From Gammaproteobacteria bacterium (GTDB taxonomy: Bacteria; Pseudomonadota; Gammaproteobacteria; Steroidobacterales; PWYM01): a DNA stretch of 32,557 nt. Below are positions 9,057 through 16,298 of this stretch, piece after piece. The stretch covers positions 1 to 32,557 of the forward strand of contig RECU01000015.1 in assembly GCA_007693855.1 (NCBI GenBank). The letters are read 5' to 3'. Below the pieces are notes generated by a model. It was not told where the DNA came from and searched no databases. It worked only from the letters and a program-made list of their open reading frames with translations. Each line of letters opens with the position of its first letter. The stretch's first letter is position 1. Both the position numbers and the translations under genes were made by a program.

Positions 9057-9655
9057 TGGCCCTGTGGGTGAAGATCTGCGGCCTGCGCAGTGCCGCGGAC
9101 GTGGCGGCGGCGGTGGCTGCGGGTGCCGATGCGGTCGGTTTCGTGTTCGCGCCCTCGGTGCGCAGGGTGACGCCCGCACAGGCCCGGGCCGCCTGCGCGG
9201 CGCTGCCCGCCGGGGTGTTGCGGCTGGCGGTGATGCGCCATCCTGAGCCCGCAGAATGGCAGGCGGTGGCTTCCGGCTTCGCGCCGGACTGGCTGCAGAC
9301 CGACTGGCAGGATTACGCTGGTCTGGCGTCTGCCGCCGACGTGGGCCGGCTGCCGGTCTATCGCGACGATGCGCCCCCGTCCGAGGGGGTGGCGCTGCCC
9401 TCACCGATGCTGTTCGAGGGGCGTGACAGCGGCAGCGGGCGTCCCGCGGACTGGGCCCGTGCCGCAGAGCTTGCGGCGCGGACGCGCCTGGTGCTTGCCG
9501 GAGGCCTCGATGCGGATACGGTCGCCGAGGCGGTCCGCCGGGTGCGCCCCTGGGGTGTAGACGTGTCAAGTGGCGTGGAGGCCGCGCCCGGGGTGAAAGA
9601 CCCGGGGCGGATCCGCGCGTTTATTGCAGCGGCCCGAGCCGCTGCTGTGGAGTAG
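9056..9655 (+). CDS. trpF: Phosphoribosylanthranilate isomerase, divergent
   Basis: A 199-residue barrel enzyme that isomerises phosphoribosylanthranilate to CdRP. The N-terminus 'VKICGLRS' supplies the general-base Cys (Cys8), and the C-terminal phosphate-binding part 'LAGGLDADTVAEAV...GVDVSSGVE' is typical. Two usual landmarks are changed: the general-acid Asp (Asp126 in Thermotoga numbering, usually 'LLD') aligns with Glu121 in 'MLFEGRDSGSG', and the usual 'QLHGDE' strand reads 'LQTDWQD' (80-86). The assignment rests on the conserved ends and on being the one missing step between trpC and trpB. ATG 9056 overlaps the trpC stop. Probably active, but worth a check. Confidence 0.9.
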   Translation: MALWVKICGLRSAADVAAAVAAGADAVGFVFAPSVRRVTPAQARAACAALPAGVLRLAVMRHPEPAEWQAVASGFAPDWLQTDWQDYAGLASAADVGRLPVYRDDAPPSEGVALPSPMLFEGRDSGSGRPADWARAAELAARTRLVLAGGLDADTVAEAVRRVRPWGVDVSSGVEAAPGVKDPGRIRAFIAAARAAAVE

Positions 9656-9659
9656 CGGC

Positions 9660-10913
9660 GTGACGATTGAATTCAGTGAGACGGAGAAAGCCCGGTTGCT
9701 GGAGGCGACCATCGCCGGGCAACTGCCCGACGAGCGCGGGCGATTCGGCCCCTTCGGCGGACGGTATGTCCCCGAGACCCTGGTACCGGCGCTCGAGCGG
9801 CTGACCGAAGGCATGCACCGGCATCTCGCCGACCGGGCATTTCTCGAGCGCTTCCGCCATGAGCTCACCACCTGGGTGGGCCGGCCGACACCGTTGACCG
9901 AGGCGCCCAATCTGGGCCGGGCCTGGGGGGCACAGGTGTGGCTCAAGCGGGAGGATCTCGCCCACACTGGCGCGCACAAGATCAACAATGCCATCGGCCA
10001 GGCACTGCTGGCGAAGCTGCTGGGCGCCCGCCGCGTGATCGCCGAGACCGGCGCCGGTCAGCACGGCGTGGCCTCGGCGGCAGCCTGTGCCCGGGTCGGG
10101 CTGCCCTGTACGGTCTACATGGGTGCCGTCGACGTCGAGCGCCAGGCGCCCAACGTCGATCGCATGCGCAGGCTCGGTGCCGAGGTGCATGCGGTCCAGT
10201 CCGGCGACCGGACGCTGCGCTCGGCCATCGACGAGGCGCTGCGCGACTGGGTGTCCGATCCGGCCGGGACCTACTATCTGCTGGGCTCGGCCGTGGGGCC
10301 GCACCCCTATCCATACCTGGTGCGGGAACTCCACTGCGTCATCGGGCGGGAATCGCGCGCGCAGATGCTCACCGCGGCCGGGGCACTGCCCGATGCCGTG
10401 TTCGCCTGTGTCGGCGGTGGCTCCAATGCCATCGGCCTGTTTCACCCGATGGTGGGTGATCCGGGGGTGGCGCTGATCGGCGTCGAGGCGGGCGGCCGGG
10501 GCGGCGGGCTGGGCGAGCATTCCGCGACACTCTCGCGCGGGCGACCCGGGGTGCTCCAGGGCTGCTACACGCTGCTGCTGCAGGATGATGACGGCCAGGT
10601 GCAGGGTACCCACTCGATTTCCGCCGGTCTGGACTATCCGGGCGTAGGTCCGGAGCATGCGCTGCTGCAGAGCATCGGTCGGGTGCGCTACACCAACGCT
10701 CGCGATGACGACGCCCTCGATGCCCTCAACGAGTGCTGCGCCCTGGAGGGTATTCTGCCGGCGCTGGAGACCGCGCATGCCTTCGCCGGGGCCCGCGCCT
10801 GGGCCCGCGAAAACTCCGGCCGCCGCATCCTCATCGGCCTGTCCGGACGCGGCGACAAGGACATGCCGACGCTGAGCCGTTTCCCCATGGAGGCCCGACA
10901 TGCAACCGCATGA
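9660..10913 (+). CDS. trpB: Tryptophan synthase beta chain
   Basis: A 417-residue PLP enzyme that condenses indole with serine; partner of TrpA in the alpha2-beta2 complex with an indole channel. The PLP lysine is Lys107 in 'HTGAHKINN'; Glu129 in 'AETGAGQHGVA' is the catalytic acid/base; 'GGGSNAIG' binds the cofactor phosphate. I chose GTG 9660 because GGAG sits seven bases upstream (9649-9652), it follows the trpF stop by four bases, and the product then begins at the family's usual place. An in-frame ATG at 9624 lies inside trpF. The C-terminus is extended slightly and its coding end overlaps trpA by 14 bases. It belongs to the standard TrpB1 type. Confidence 0.96.
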   Translation: MTIEFSETEKARLLEATIAGQLPDERGRFGPFGGRYVPETLVPALERLTEGMHRHLADRAFLERFRHELTTWVGRPTPLTEAPNLGRAWGAQVWLKREDLAHTGAHKINNAIGQALLAKLLGARRVIAETGAGQHGVASAAACARVGLPCTVYMGAVDVERQAPNVDRMRRLGAEVHAVQSGDRTLRSAIDEALRDWVSDPAGTYYLLGSAVGPHPYPYLVRELHCVIGRESRAQMLTAAGALPDAVFACVGGGSNAIGLFHPMVGDPGVALIGVEAGGRGGGLGEHSATLSRGRPGVLQGCYTLLLQDDDGQVQGTHSISAGLDYPGVGPEHALLQSIGRVRYTNARDDDALDALNECCALEGILPALETAHAFAGARAWARENSGRRILIGLSGRGDKDMPTLSRFPMEARHATA

Positions 10914-11682
10914 GCGCATCACCGACAGTATCCGCCGTGCCAATGCCGCCGGCCGCCCGGCGCTGGTGGCTTTCATGACTGCGGGCCACCCCACGCCCGC
11001 GGGCTTCCTGCCATCGCTCTCGGCCATCGCCGCCGAGGCGGACGTGGTCGAGATCGGCGTGCCGTTCAGTGATCCGATGGCCGATGGCATGACCATCCAG
11101 CGCGCCAGCCAATCGGCGATCGCCCAGGGGGTGAGCCTGCGCTGGATTCTCGACCGGCTTGCCGAGCATGACGGTGATGGCAAGGCCCCGTTGCTGCTGA
11201 TGAGCTATCTCAACCCGCTGTTGAACTTTGGTTATGAGGCGCTCGCCCGCCGCGCGGCGGAGGTGGGCGTCTGCGGGTTCATCGTGCCGGACCTGCCGCT
11301 GGAGGAGAGTGCGCCACTGGGCGACGCGCTGGCCGCCGTCGGGGTGGGCCTGGTGCAGATGGTCACCCCGGCGACGCCGCTGACACGGGCCCGGCGTCTG
11401 TGCGAGGCCAGCCGCGGGTTTGTCTATGCCGTGACCATGACCGGCATTACCGGAGGCGCCGGCGGGTTGCCGGAGGGGGTCGCGGAGTATCTGGATGCGC
11501 TCTCCGAGGTGTCGCCGCTGCCGGTGTGTGCGGGTTTCGGTATCCGCAGTGCGGAGCAGGTGCGGATGATCGGTGGCCATGCCGCGGGTGCCGTGGTTGG
11601 CTCGGCGCTGGTGGAGGCGCTGGAAGACGGGCAGACTGACGTGGCCGCGTTTCTTCGCGGCCTGCGTGGCGAGGCGGCCTGA
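10900..11682 (+). CDS. trpA: Tryptophan synthase alpha chain
   Basis: A 260-residue barrel enzyme that cleaves indole-3-glycerol phosphate to indole and glyceraldehyde 3-phosphate, feeding indole to TrpB. Catalytic Glu51 and Asp62 lie in 'VEIGVPFSDPMADG'. 'SYLNPLLNFGYE' and 'GFIVPDLPLEE' match the family. The usual 'SRxGVTG' loop reads 'VTMTGITGG', an ordinary variation. GGAGG (10889-10893) precedes ATG 10900 within the trpB coding sequence, and the two genes overlap by 14 bases. No terminator follows; the next gene begins 14 bases after the stop. Confidence 0.96.
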   Translation: MQPHERITDSIRRANAAGRPALVAFMTAGHPTPAGFLPSLSAIAAEADVVEIGVPFSDPMADGMTIQRASQSAIAQGVSLRWILDRLAEHDGDGKAPLLLMSYLNPLLNFGYEALARRAAEVGVCGFIVPDLPLEESAPLGDALAAVGVGLVQMVTPATPLTRARRLCEASRGFVYAVTMTGITGGAGGLPEGVAEYLDALSEVSPLPVCAGFGIRSAEQVRMIGGHAAGAVVGSALVEALEDGQTDVAAFLRGLRGEAA

Positions 11683-11696
11683 GGGCGTCAGTACCC

Positions 11697-12029
11697 GTGA
11701 AAAAGGTCTACAGTCACGAGTCGATCGTCACCATCAATCACCTGCGCAATCTGCTGGAGGCCCAGGGGATCCCCGCCATGGTGCGCAACGACCGGCTGTT
11801 CGGCGTGCTGGGCGAAGTGCCTTTCATGGAGTGCTGGCCGCAGCTGTGGGTGCTTGACGATCTACAGGCCGACTACGCCGGCCAGGTGCTGCACGAGGCG
11901 ATGAGCGCACCGGACAGCGAAGCGCCGGAGTGGCGCTGCCCGGCCTGCGGCGAGCACGTGGAGGGGCACTTCGCCGTCTGCTGGAACTGCGGTGCTGGCC
12001 ACCCAGACGAGCGATCGGCACAGGATTGA
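11697..12029 (+). CDS. DUF2007 protein with C-terminal zinc ribbon
   Basis: A 110-residue soluble protein. Residues 1-70 match the DUF2007 'putative signal-transducing protein' domain: 'KVYSHESIVTINHLRNLLEAQGIPAMVRND' then 'WPQLWVLDDLQADYA'. Residues ~80-100 form a zinc ribbon, with CPAC (Cys81, Cys84) and CWNC (Cys95, Cys98). The domain is PII-like in shape and thought to be regulatory, but no target is known. The start is GTG 11697, 14 bases after trpA, and the stop is two bases before the ybdG-like start, so it sits inside the trp transcription unit as far as sequence shows. Whether it has any part in tryptophan metabolism is unknown. Confidence 0.88.
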   Translation: MKKVYSHESIVTINHLRNLLEAQGIPAMVRNDRLFGVLGEVPFMECWPQLWVLDDLQADYAGQVLHEAMSAPDSEAPEWRCPACGEHVEGHFAVCWNCGAGHPDERSAQD

Positions 12030-12031
12030 CC

Positions 12032-13324
12032 ATGAGCGCACCGGGCGAACGTACCCTGCTGCCGGACGCGGAAACCCTCAGGCACTGGCTTGCCTGGCTG
12101 GAAGTTCTCCCGCCGTGGGTGCAGATGGCGGTGGCGGGCGTGCTGGTGCTGCTGGCCGCCTGGCTGGCGCATCTCCTGACCCGGCTGGTTGTCGGCCGCC
12201 TGGTCACCGGGCTGACCACGCGGGTGCCGAGCTGGTGGGCCGGGGTGGTCAACGAGAACCAGGTGTTCCAGCGGCTGGTGCCGGTGGTGCCGGTGCTGGT
12301 CATCAATCGCGGTATCCTGCTGGTGCCCGATCTGCCAACCCTGGCGGTGGATTTCGTCCAGCGTGTGATGCTGGCGTTGATGGCCGTGCTCGTGGCCCGC
12401 GCCATCGGTGCGCTGATCAACGCAGCCCATGCCATCTACCAGCGCTACCCGATCGCGCGCGGCCGGCCCATCAAGGGCTATGTGCAGGTGCTCAAGCTGA
12501 TCGTCTACCTGCTCGCCGGCTTCATGGTGATCGCGGCGCTGGCGAACCAGTCGCCATGGTTCTTCATCAGCGGCCTGGGCGCGATGACCGCCATTCTGCT
12601 GCTGATTTTCCGCGACACCATTCTGTCGTTCGTGGCGGGTATCCAGCTGGTGAACAACGACCTGGTGCGGGTCGGCGACTGGATCGAGATGCCGCAGTTC
12701 AATGCCGATGGTGACGTCATCGACATTGCGCTCAACGTGGTCCGGGTGCAGAACTTTGACCGCACCATCATAGTCATCCCGACGCACAAGTTCCTCGAGC
12801 ACAGCTTTCGCAACTGGCGCGGGATGTTCGAGTCGGGTGGGCGGCGCATCAAGCGTACCGTGCACCTTGACCTGTCGACGGTGCGCTTTCTGACTCCCGA
12901 GGAAATCGCGCGCTTCCGGCGATTCCTGCTGCTGAAGGACTACATCGAGACCAAGGAGCGGGAGCTGGCCGAATGGAACACCGAACATTGCCCGCCAGAC
13001 CAGACCGACATCCTGGCCAACACCCGGCACCTGACCAATATTGGCACCCTGAGGGCCTACATCAGCGAGTATCTGAAGCGCCATCCGCAGATCCATACCG
13101 ATCGGCTCTTCCTGATCCGGCAGATGGAACCCACCGCCAAGGGGGTCGGGATCGAGGTCTACGTGTTTGCGAAAGACACCCGCTGGGTGTTCTACGAGGC
13201 GATCCAGTCGGACATCTTCGATCACATTCTGGCCATCGTTCCGGAATTCGGGCTGCGGGTGTTCCAGGAACCCACAGGCGCTGATTTCGCGCGTCTCGGC
13301 GGGCCTGCCAGCGACGCGACCTGA
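12032..13324 (+). CDS. ybdG: YbdG-like mechanosensitive channel (MscS family)
   Basis: A 430-residue inner-membrane protein that closely follows E. coli YbdG (miniconductance channel MscM component). About five membrane segments (residues ~20-215) end in the pore-lining helix and its continuation 'FFISGLGAMTAILLLIFRDTILSFVAGIQL' (~172-203). The cytoplasmic MscS beta domain follows ('VRVGDWIEMPQFNADGDVIDIALN') and then a C-terminal vestibule with 'SGGRRIKRT', 'NIGTLRAYISEYLKRHP' and 'IQSDIFDHILAIVPEFGLRVFQEPTG', all shared with YbdG. It probably releases solutes on osmotic down-shift. ATG 12032 was chosen because it follows the DUF2007 stop by two bases and gives a YbdG-sized product; in-frame sequence upstream lies within the DUF2007 gene. 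Confidence 0.92.
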   Translation: MSAPGERTLLPDAETLRHWLAWLEVLPPWVQMAVAGVLVLLAAWLAHLLTRLVVGRLVTGLTTRVPSWWAGVVNENQVFQRLVPVVPVLVINRGILLVPDLPTLAVDFVQRVMLALMAVLVARAIGALINAAHAIYQRYPIARGRPIKGYVQVLKLIVYLLAGFMVIAALANQSPWFFISGLGAMTAILLLIFRDTILSFVAGIQLVNNDLVRVGDWIEMPQFNADGDVIDIALNVVRVQNFDRTIIVIPTHKFLEHSFRNWRGMFESGGRRIKRTVHLDLSTVRFLTPEEIARFRRFLLLKDYIETKERELAEWNTEHCPPDQTDILANTRHLTNIGTLRAYISEYLKRHPQIHTDRLFLIRQMEPTAKGVGIEVYVFAKDTRWVFYEAIQSDIFDHILAIVPEFGLRVFQEPTGADFARLGGPASDAT

Positions 13325-13533
13325 AGCTCCTTCGGAAAGTCCTTATGCCGTCGCCGCGTTTGCCGTAATTCCCATTCCACCTCGTAAGTCTCACTATGCA
13401 ACTGACGTTGGCAGTTCCCCCCAGGTTGCCACGTCCGGACACGGTGCCCTGGATTCACCTGGCAAGACCCCCCAACTCGAGTGAACTCGAGATGCTTCGC
13501 CAGGATCGAGCCCCCTCCAGGCCGTGACCCTCC
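13325..13533 (+). other. Gene-free stretch, possibly a structured 3' UTR or small RNA
   Basis: There is no convincing coding frame in the 209 bases between the channel gene and the terminator at 13534. Several self-complementary stretches occur: CTCGAG (13476-13481) and CTCGAG (13486-13491) around a TGAA loop, AACTG/CAGTT arms near 13400-13416, and TTGCC near 13425 facing GGCAA near 13462. Together with the strong terminator this could be a folded 3' UTR or a processed small RNA. It does not match 6S, 4.5S, tmRNA, RNase P RNA or a riboswitch that I know, and I find no good promoter of its own. Confidence 0.35.
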
Positions 13534-13563
13534 ACGGGCGGTTTCTGACCGCCCGTTTTTTTT
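13534..13563 (+). terminator. Intrinsic terminator after the trp-DUF2007-ybdG unit
   Basis: ACGGGCGGT (13534-13542) pairs perfectly with ACCGCCCGT (13548-13556) around a 5-base loop, followed by a T run to 13563. It is the first terminator-like structure after the trpE attenuator. Confidence 0.9.
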
Positions 13564-13688
13564 GCCCGGACACGCGTGCGCGTCATCGCCGTTCGCCGCG
13601 GCTTCGGGCTCGCAGCCGGTTCGGCTCGCATCGGCGCGCAGAGGTCGTTTAAGCTTTGCCGTTGCATTCCAGGAGGGGGGGTCACCGC
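13564..13688 (+). promoter_or_regulatory. Upstream region of the M14 peptidase gene
   Basis: The promoter for the peptidase gene must lie here, since a terminator ends just before. TTTAAG near 13649 could be a -10 element, but no -35 hexamer at proper spacing is apparent. AGGAGG at 13671-13676, followed by a G run, is the ribosome site. Confidence 0.3.
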
Positions 13689-16238
13689 ATGACGCGTTTT
13701 CTCGGCATTTTCGGCCTTTGGCTGTTCTTGGGCGGCGCATTCCCGGCGTGGGCACAGGGCCTGCTGCCGGCGGACTTCGACCCCGATCCTGCGGTGCCCT
13801 CGCCGGCGGAGATTCTCGGTTTCGAGGCGGGTGAGCGCCATGTCACCCACCACGAGATGCTGCGGGTGTTCTCGACGCTGGCAGCAGCCTCTCCGCGCAT
13901 GCATGTGGAGGTGATCGGCGAGAGCCATGGGGGCCGCCCCCTGCTGCTGGCGTACTTCCACGCCGACGGCTCAGCCGAGCGGATCGCCGCCCTGCGCGAC
14001 GCGAGGCCCGATCAGGCTGCCGCCGGCGAGGGCCCGCTGACTGTCTGGTTGGGCTACCAGGTTCACGGTGACGAGGCCTCGGCGATGCCGGCGGCCATCG
14101 AAATCGCCTGGTACCTGGCGGCCTCGCGCAGCGAGCGGGTCCAGCGGCTGCTCGAGGAGGCCGTGGTCGTCGTCGAGCCCGCGCTCAATCCCGATGGCAC
14201 CGATCGCTTCGCCCAATGGGTCAACGACAATCGCGGCCGCCATCCCAACGCCGACCCGAACGATCGCGAGCATCGCCAGGGCTGGCCCACGGCGCGGACC
14301 AACTATTACTGGTTCGACCTCAACCGCGACTGGCTGCCGCTGGTGCATCCCGAGTCGCAGGCCCGCCTCGCGCACTACCACCAGTGGCTGCCGCACGTGG
14401 TCGGCGACGTGCACGAGATGGGTCATGCCACCACCTACTTTTTCCAGCCCGGCGTGCCGGAGCGGAACAACCCACTGACCCCGCAGGAAAACTTTGACCT
14501 TACCGGGCGTATCGCGGAGTTCCATGCGGCCGAGCTCGACCGCCGCGGTGAACCCTATTTCACCCGCGAGCTGTTCGACGACTACTACGTCGGCAAGGGC
14601 TCGACCTATCCCGATCTCACCGGCGGCATCGGGATCCTGTTCGAGCAGGGGTCGACGCGCGGGCATGTCATGGAGACCCCGCACGGGCTGCGGCACTTCC
14701 GCGACGCCATTGCCAACCAGGTCAGCACATCGCTGTCCACGCTCGCCGGTGCGCAGGCGCTCGCCGACGAGCTGCGTGGCTATCAGCGCAACTTCTTCAC
14801 CACTGGCCTCGAACAGGGTCAGCGCGCCGGCCACGCCGGCTGGCTCGTCGGCGACGGCGGTGAACCGGGCCGTGCCAGCCGACTGGTTGACCTGCTGCTG
14901 CAGCACCAGCTGCTGGTTCACGAGGCCCGCGGCCCGGTCACCATCGAGGGACGGGAGTACGCACGCGGTTGGGTGATCCCGGCGGCGCAACGTCATTTCC
15001 GCCTGGCTGCCTCGCTGCTCGACCCGGCACTTGAGTTTCCCCATGAAGAGTTCTACGACGTCTCGACCTGGTGGTTGCCGGCCATGTTCGACGTGCCGGC
15101 CACCCAGGTGCGCCGACTGCCGGCGCATGAGCCCCGGGCGCTCGGGGCCACGCCCGCGGTTGCAGGCAGCCTCCCGGCGGGTGACGAGGCGGTGGCGTGG
15201 ATCATTCCCTGGGATCAGCTGGCGGCCCCGCGCGCCCTGGACCGACTGCTCGAGGCCGGTGCACACGTGCGCGTGGCCACTCGCGAGATCGAAATCGACA
15301 CGGCCAACGGGACCCAGCGATTCGCGCGTGGGGCGCTGGTGCTGCTGCGTGGGCTGGACGTCCAGCCCGACCTGCGCGCCTTGCTCGCGCCACTGGCCCG
15401 TGAAGAGGGTCTCGTGGTCGCCGCCACCGCCAGCCTCCTGGCGCGCTCGGGGCCGGATCTTGGGGCCCCCTCGGTCCGGCCGCTGGAACCGGTCCGTCCG
15501 CTGCTGCTCACGGGGGTGGGCCTGTCACCGGGCTCTGCCGGCCAGATCTGGCACTGGTTCGATACCGTGCTCCAGCGCCCGCTGACCCGCGTCGAATGGC
15601 CGCGGATCCAGGCCGTCAATCTCGCCGACTACACCCATGTGCTGCTGCCGGACGGTGATTACGCTGACATGCCGGAACGGCTGGCGACCCAGCTGACGCG
15701 ATTCGTCGAGGCCGGAGGCATCGTGGTGGGCATTCAGCGGGGCGCCGAGTTTGCCGGGAGGCTGACGCTGGAGCCTGCCCTCGCGAGCCCGGCGGAGCCT
15801 GCGGCACAGATCGAGCCGCAGGCGCCGCCCGAGGCACGACGCTACGAGGACTTCATCATGGACCTCGCCGAGTTGCGTATTGCCGGCGCCATCCTGCAGC
15901 TGGAACTGGACACCAGCCATCCGCTGGCCTTCGGATTTACCCGCGCGAGCGTGCCTGTGTTTCGCCAGGGTGCCACGCTGTTGCCAGTGCCGGCGAATGC
16001 CTATGTGCAGCCGGGCCGTTATGCCAGCGAGCCCGTGCTCTCAGGCTACGTGTCCGCGGCGCGGCGCGAGGCGCTGGCCGGCGCGCCCGGGCTGCTGGCC
16101 GAGCCGCGGGGGCGCGGGCTGGTGGTGCGGGTGGCGGATGACTACCTGTTCCGCGGCACCCAGCTTGGCACCTGGCGGCTGTTCGCCAACCTGGTGTACT
16201 TCAGCCAGCTGGTCGAGGCGCGGGAACTGCCGCGCTGA
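13689..16238 (+). CDS. Secreted M14-family zinc metallopeptidase
   Basis: An 849-residue exported protein. A signal peptide (hydrophobic ~4-18, AWA cleavage near residue 22) precedes an M14 carboxypeptidase-like domain: zinc ligands His126 and Glu129 in 'VHGDE', His242 in 'DVHEMG', catalytic Glu319 in 'LFEQGS', and substrate Arg in 'DLNRDW' (~213). The long C-terminal part includes a stretch resembling the class I glutamine-amidotransferase-like fold ('HVLLPDGDYADMPERLATQLTRFVEAGGIVVGIQ', about residues 650-683), a domain pair seen in large M14 proteins of Xanthomonadales and relatives. It would trim peptides in the periplasm or outside the cell. ATG 13689 has a purine-rich site upstream. The gene stands alone, between a terminator and a hairpin. 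Confidence 0.9.
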   Translation: MTRFLGIFGLWLFLGGAFPAWAQGLLPADFDPDPAVPSPAEILGFEAGERHVTHHEMLRVFSTLAAASPRMHVEVIGESHGGRPLLLAYFHADGSAERIAALRDARPDQAAAGEGPLTVWLGYQVHGDEASAMPAAIEIAWYLAASRSERVQRLLEEAVVVVEPALNPDGTDRFAQWVNDNRGRHPNADPNDREHRQGWPTARTNYYWFDLNRDWLPLVHPESQARLAHYHQWLPHVVGDVHEMGHATTYFFQPGVPERNNPLTPQENFDLTGRIAEFHAAELDRRGEPYFTRELFDDYYVGKGSTYPDLTGGIGILFEQGSTRGHVMETPHGLRHFRDAIANQVSTSLSTLAGAQALADELRGYQRNFFTTGLEQGQRAGHAGWLVGDGGEPGRASRLVDLLLQHQLLVHEARGPVTIEGREYARGWVIPAAQRHFRLAASLLDPALEFPHEEFYDVSTWWLPAMFDVPATQVRRLPAHEPRALGATPAVAGSLPAGDEAVAWIIPWDQLAAPRALDRLLEAGAHVRVATREIEIDTANGTQRFARGALVLLRGLDVQPDLRALLAPLAREEGLVVAATASLLARSGPDLGAPSVRPLEPVRPLLLTGVGLSPGSAGQIWHWFDTVLQRPLTRVEWPRIQAVNLADYTHVLLPDGDYADMPERLATQLTRFVEAGGIVVGIQRGAEFAGRLTLEPALASPAEPAAQIEPQAPPEARRYEDFIMDLAELRIAGAILQLELDTSHPLAFGFTRASVPVFRQGATLLPVPANAYVQPGRYASEPVLSGYVSAARREALAGAPGLLAEPRGRGLVVRVADDYLFRGTQLGTWRLFANLVYFSQLVEARELPR

Positions 16239-16248
16239 GAGATCGCAG

Positions 16249-16294
16249 CCGCCACCAGGGCTTGTTGCGTCGGGCGCAGAGCCCTGGTTGGCGG
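16249..16294. repeat. Long hairpin between convergent M14 and ubiB genes
   Basis: Bases 16249-16262 pair with 16280-16294 (14 pairs, one bulged base), and a further inner stem TGCG/CGCA (16266-16269/16275-16278) closes the loop. It fills the 60-base space between two converging genes and could stop transcription from both sides, but neither side has a T run, so it may instead act as an RNA 3'-end stabiliser. Confidence 0.6.
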
Positions 16295-16298
16295 ACGG

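Noticed and set aside
7066-9569. Long minus-strand frames opposite trpD and trpC
   Set aside because: Both lie antisense to genes with full catalytic motifs, have biased composition and match no family.
13325-13563. 6S RNA, RsmY/Z-type RNA or riboswitch
   Set aside because: No long closing stem with central bubble as in 6S, only three GGA triplets, and no riboswitch core recognised; kept only as an unassigned structured region.
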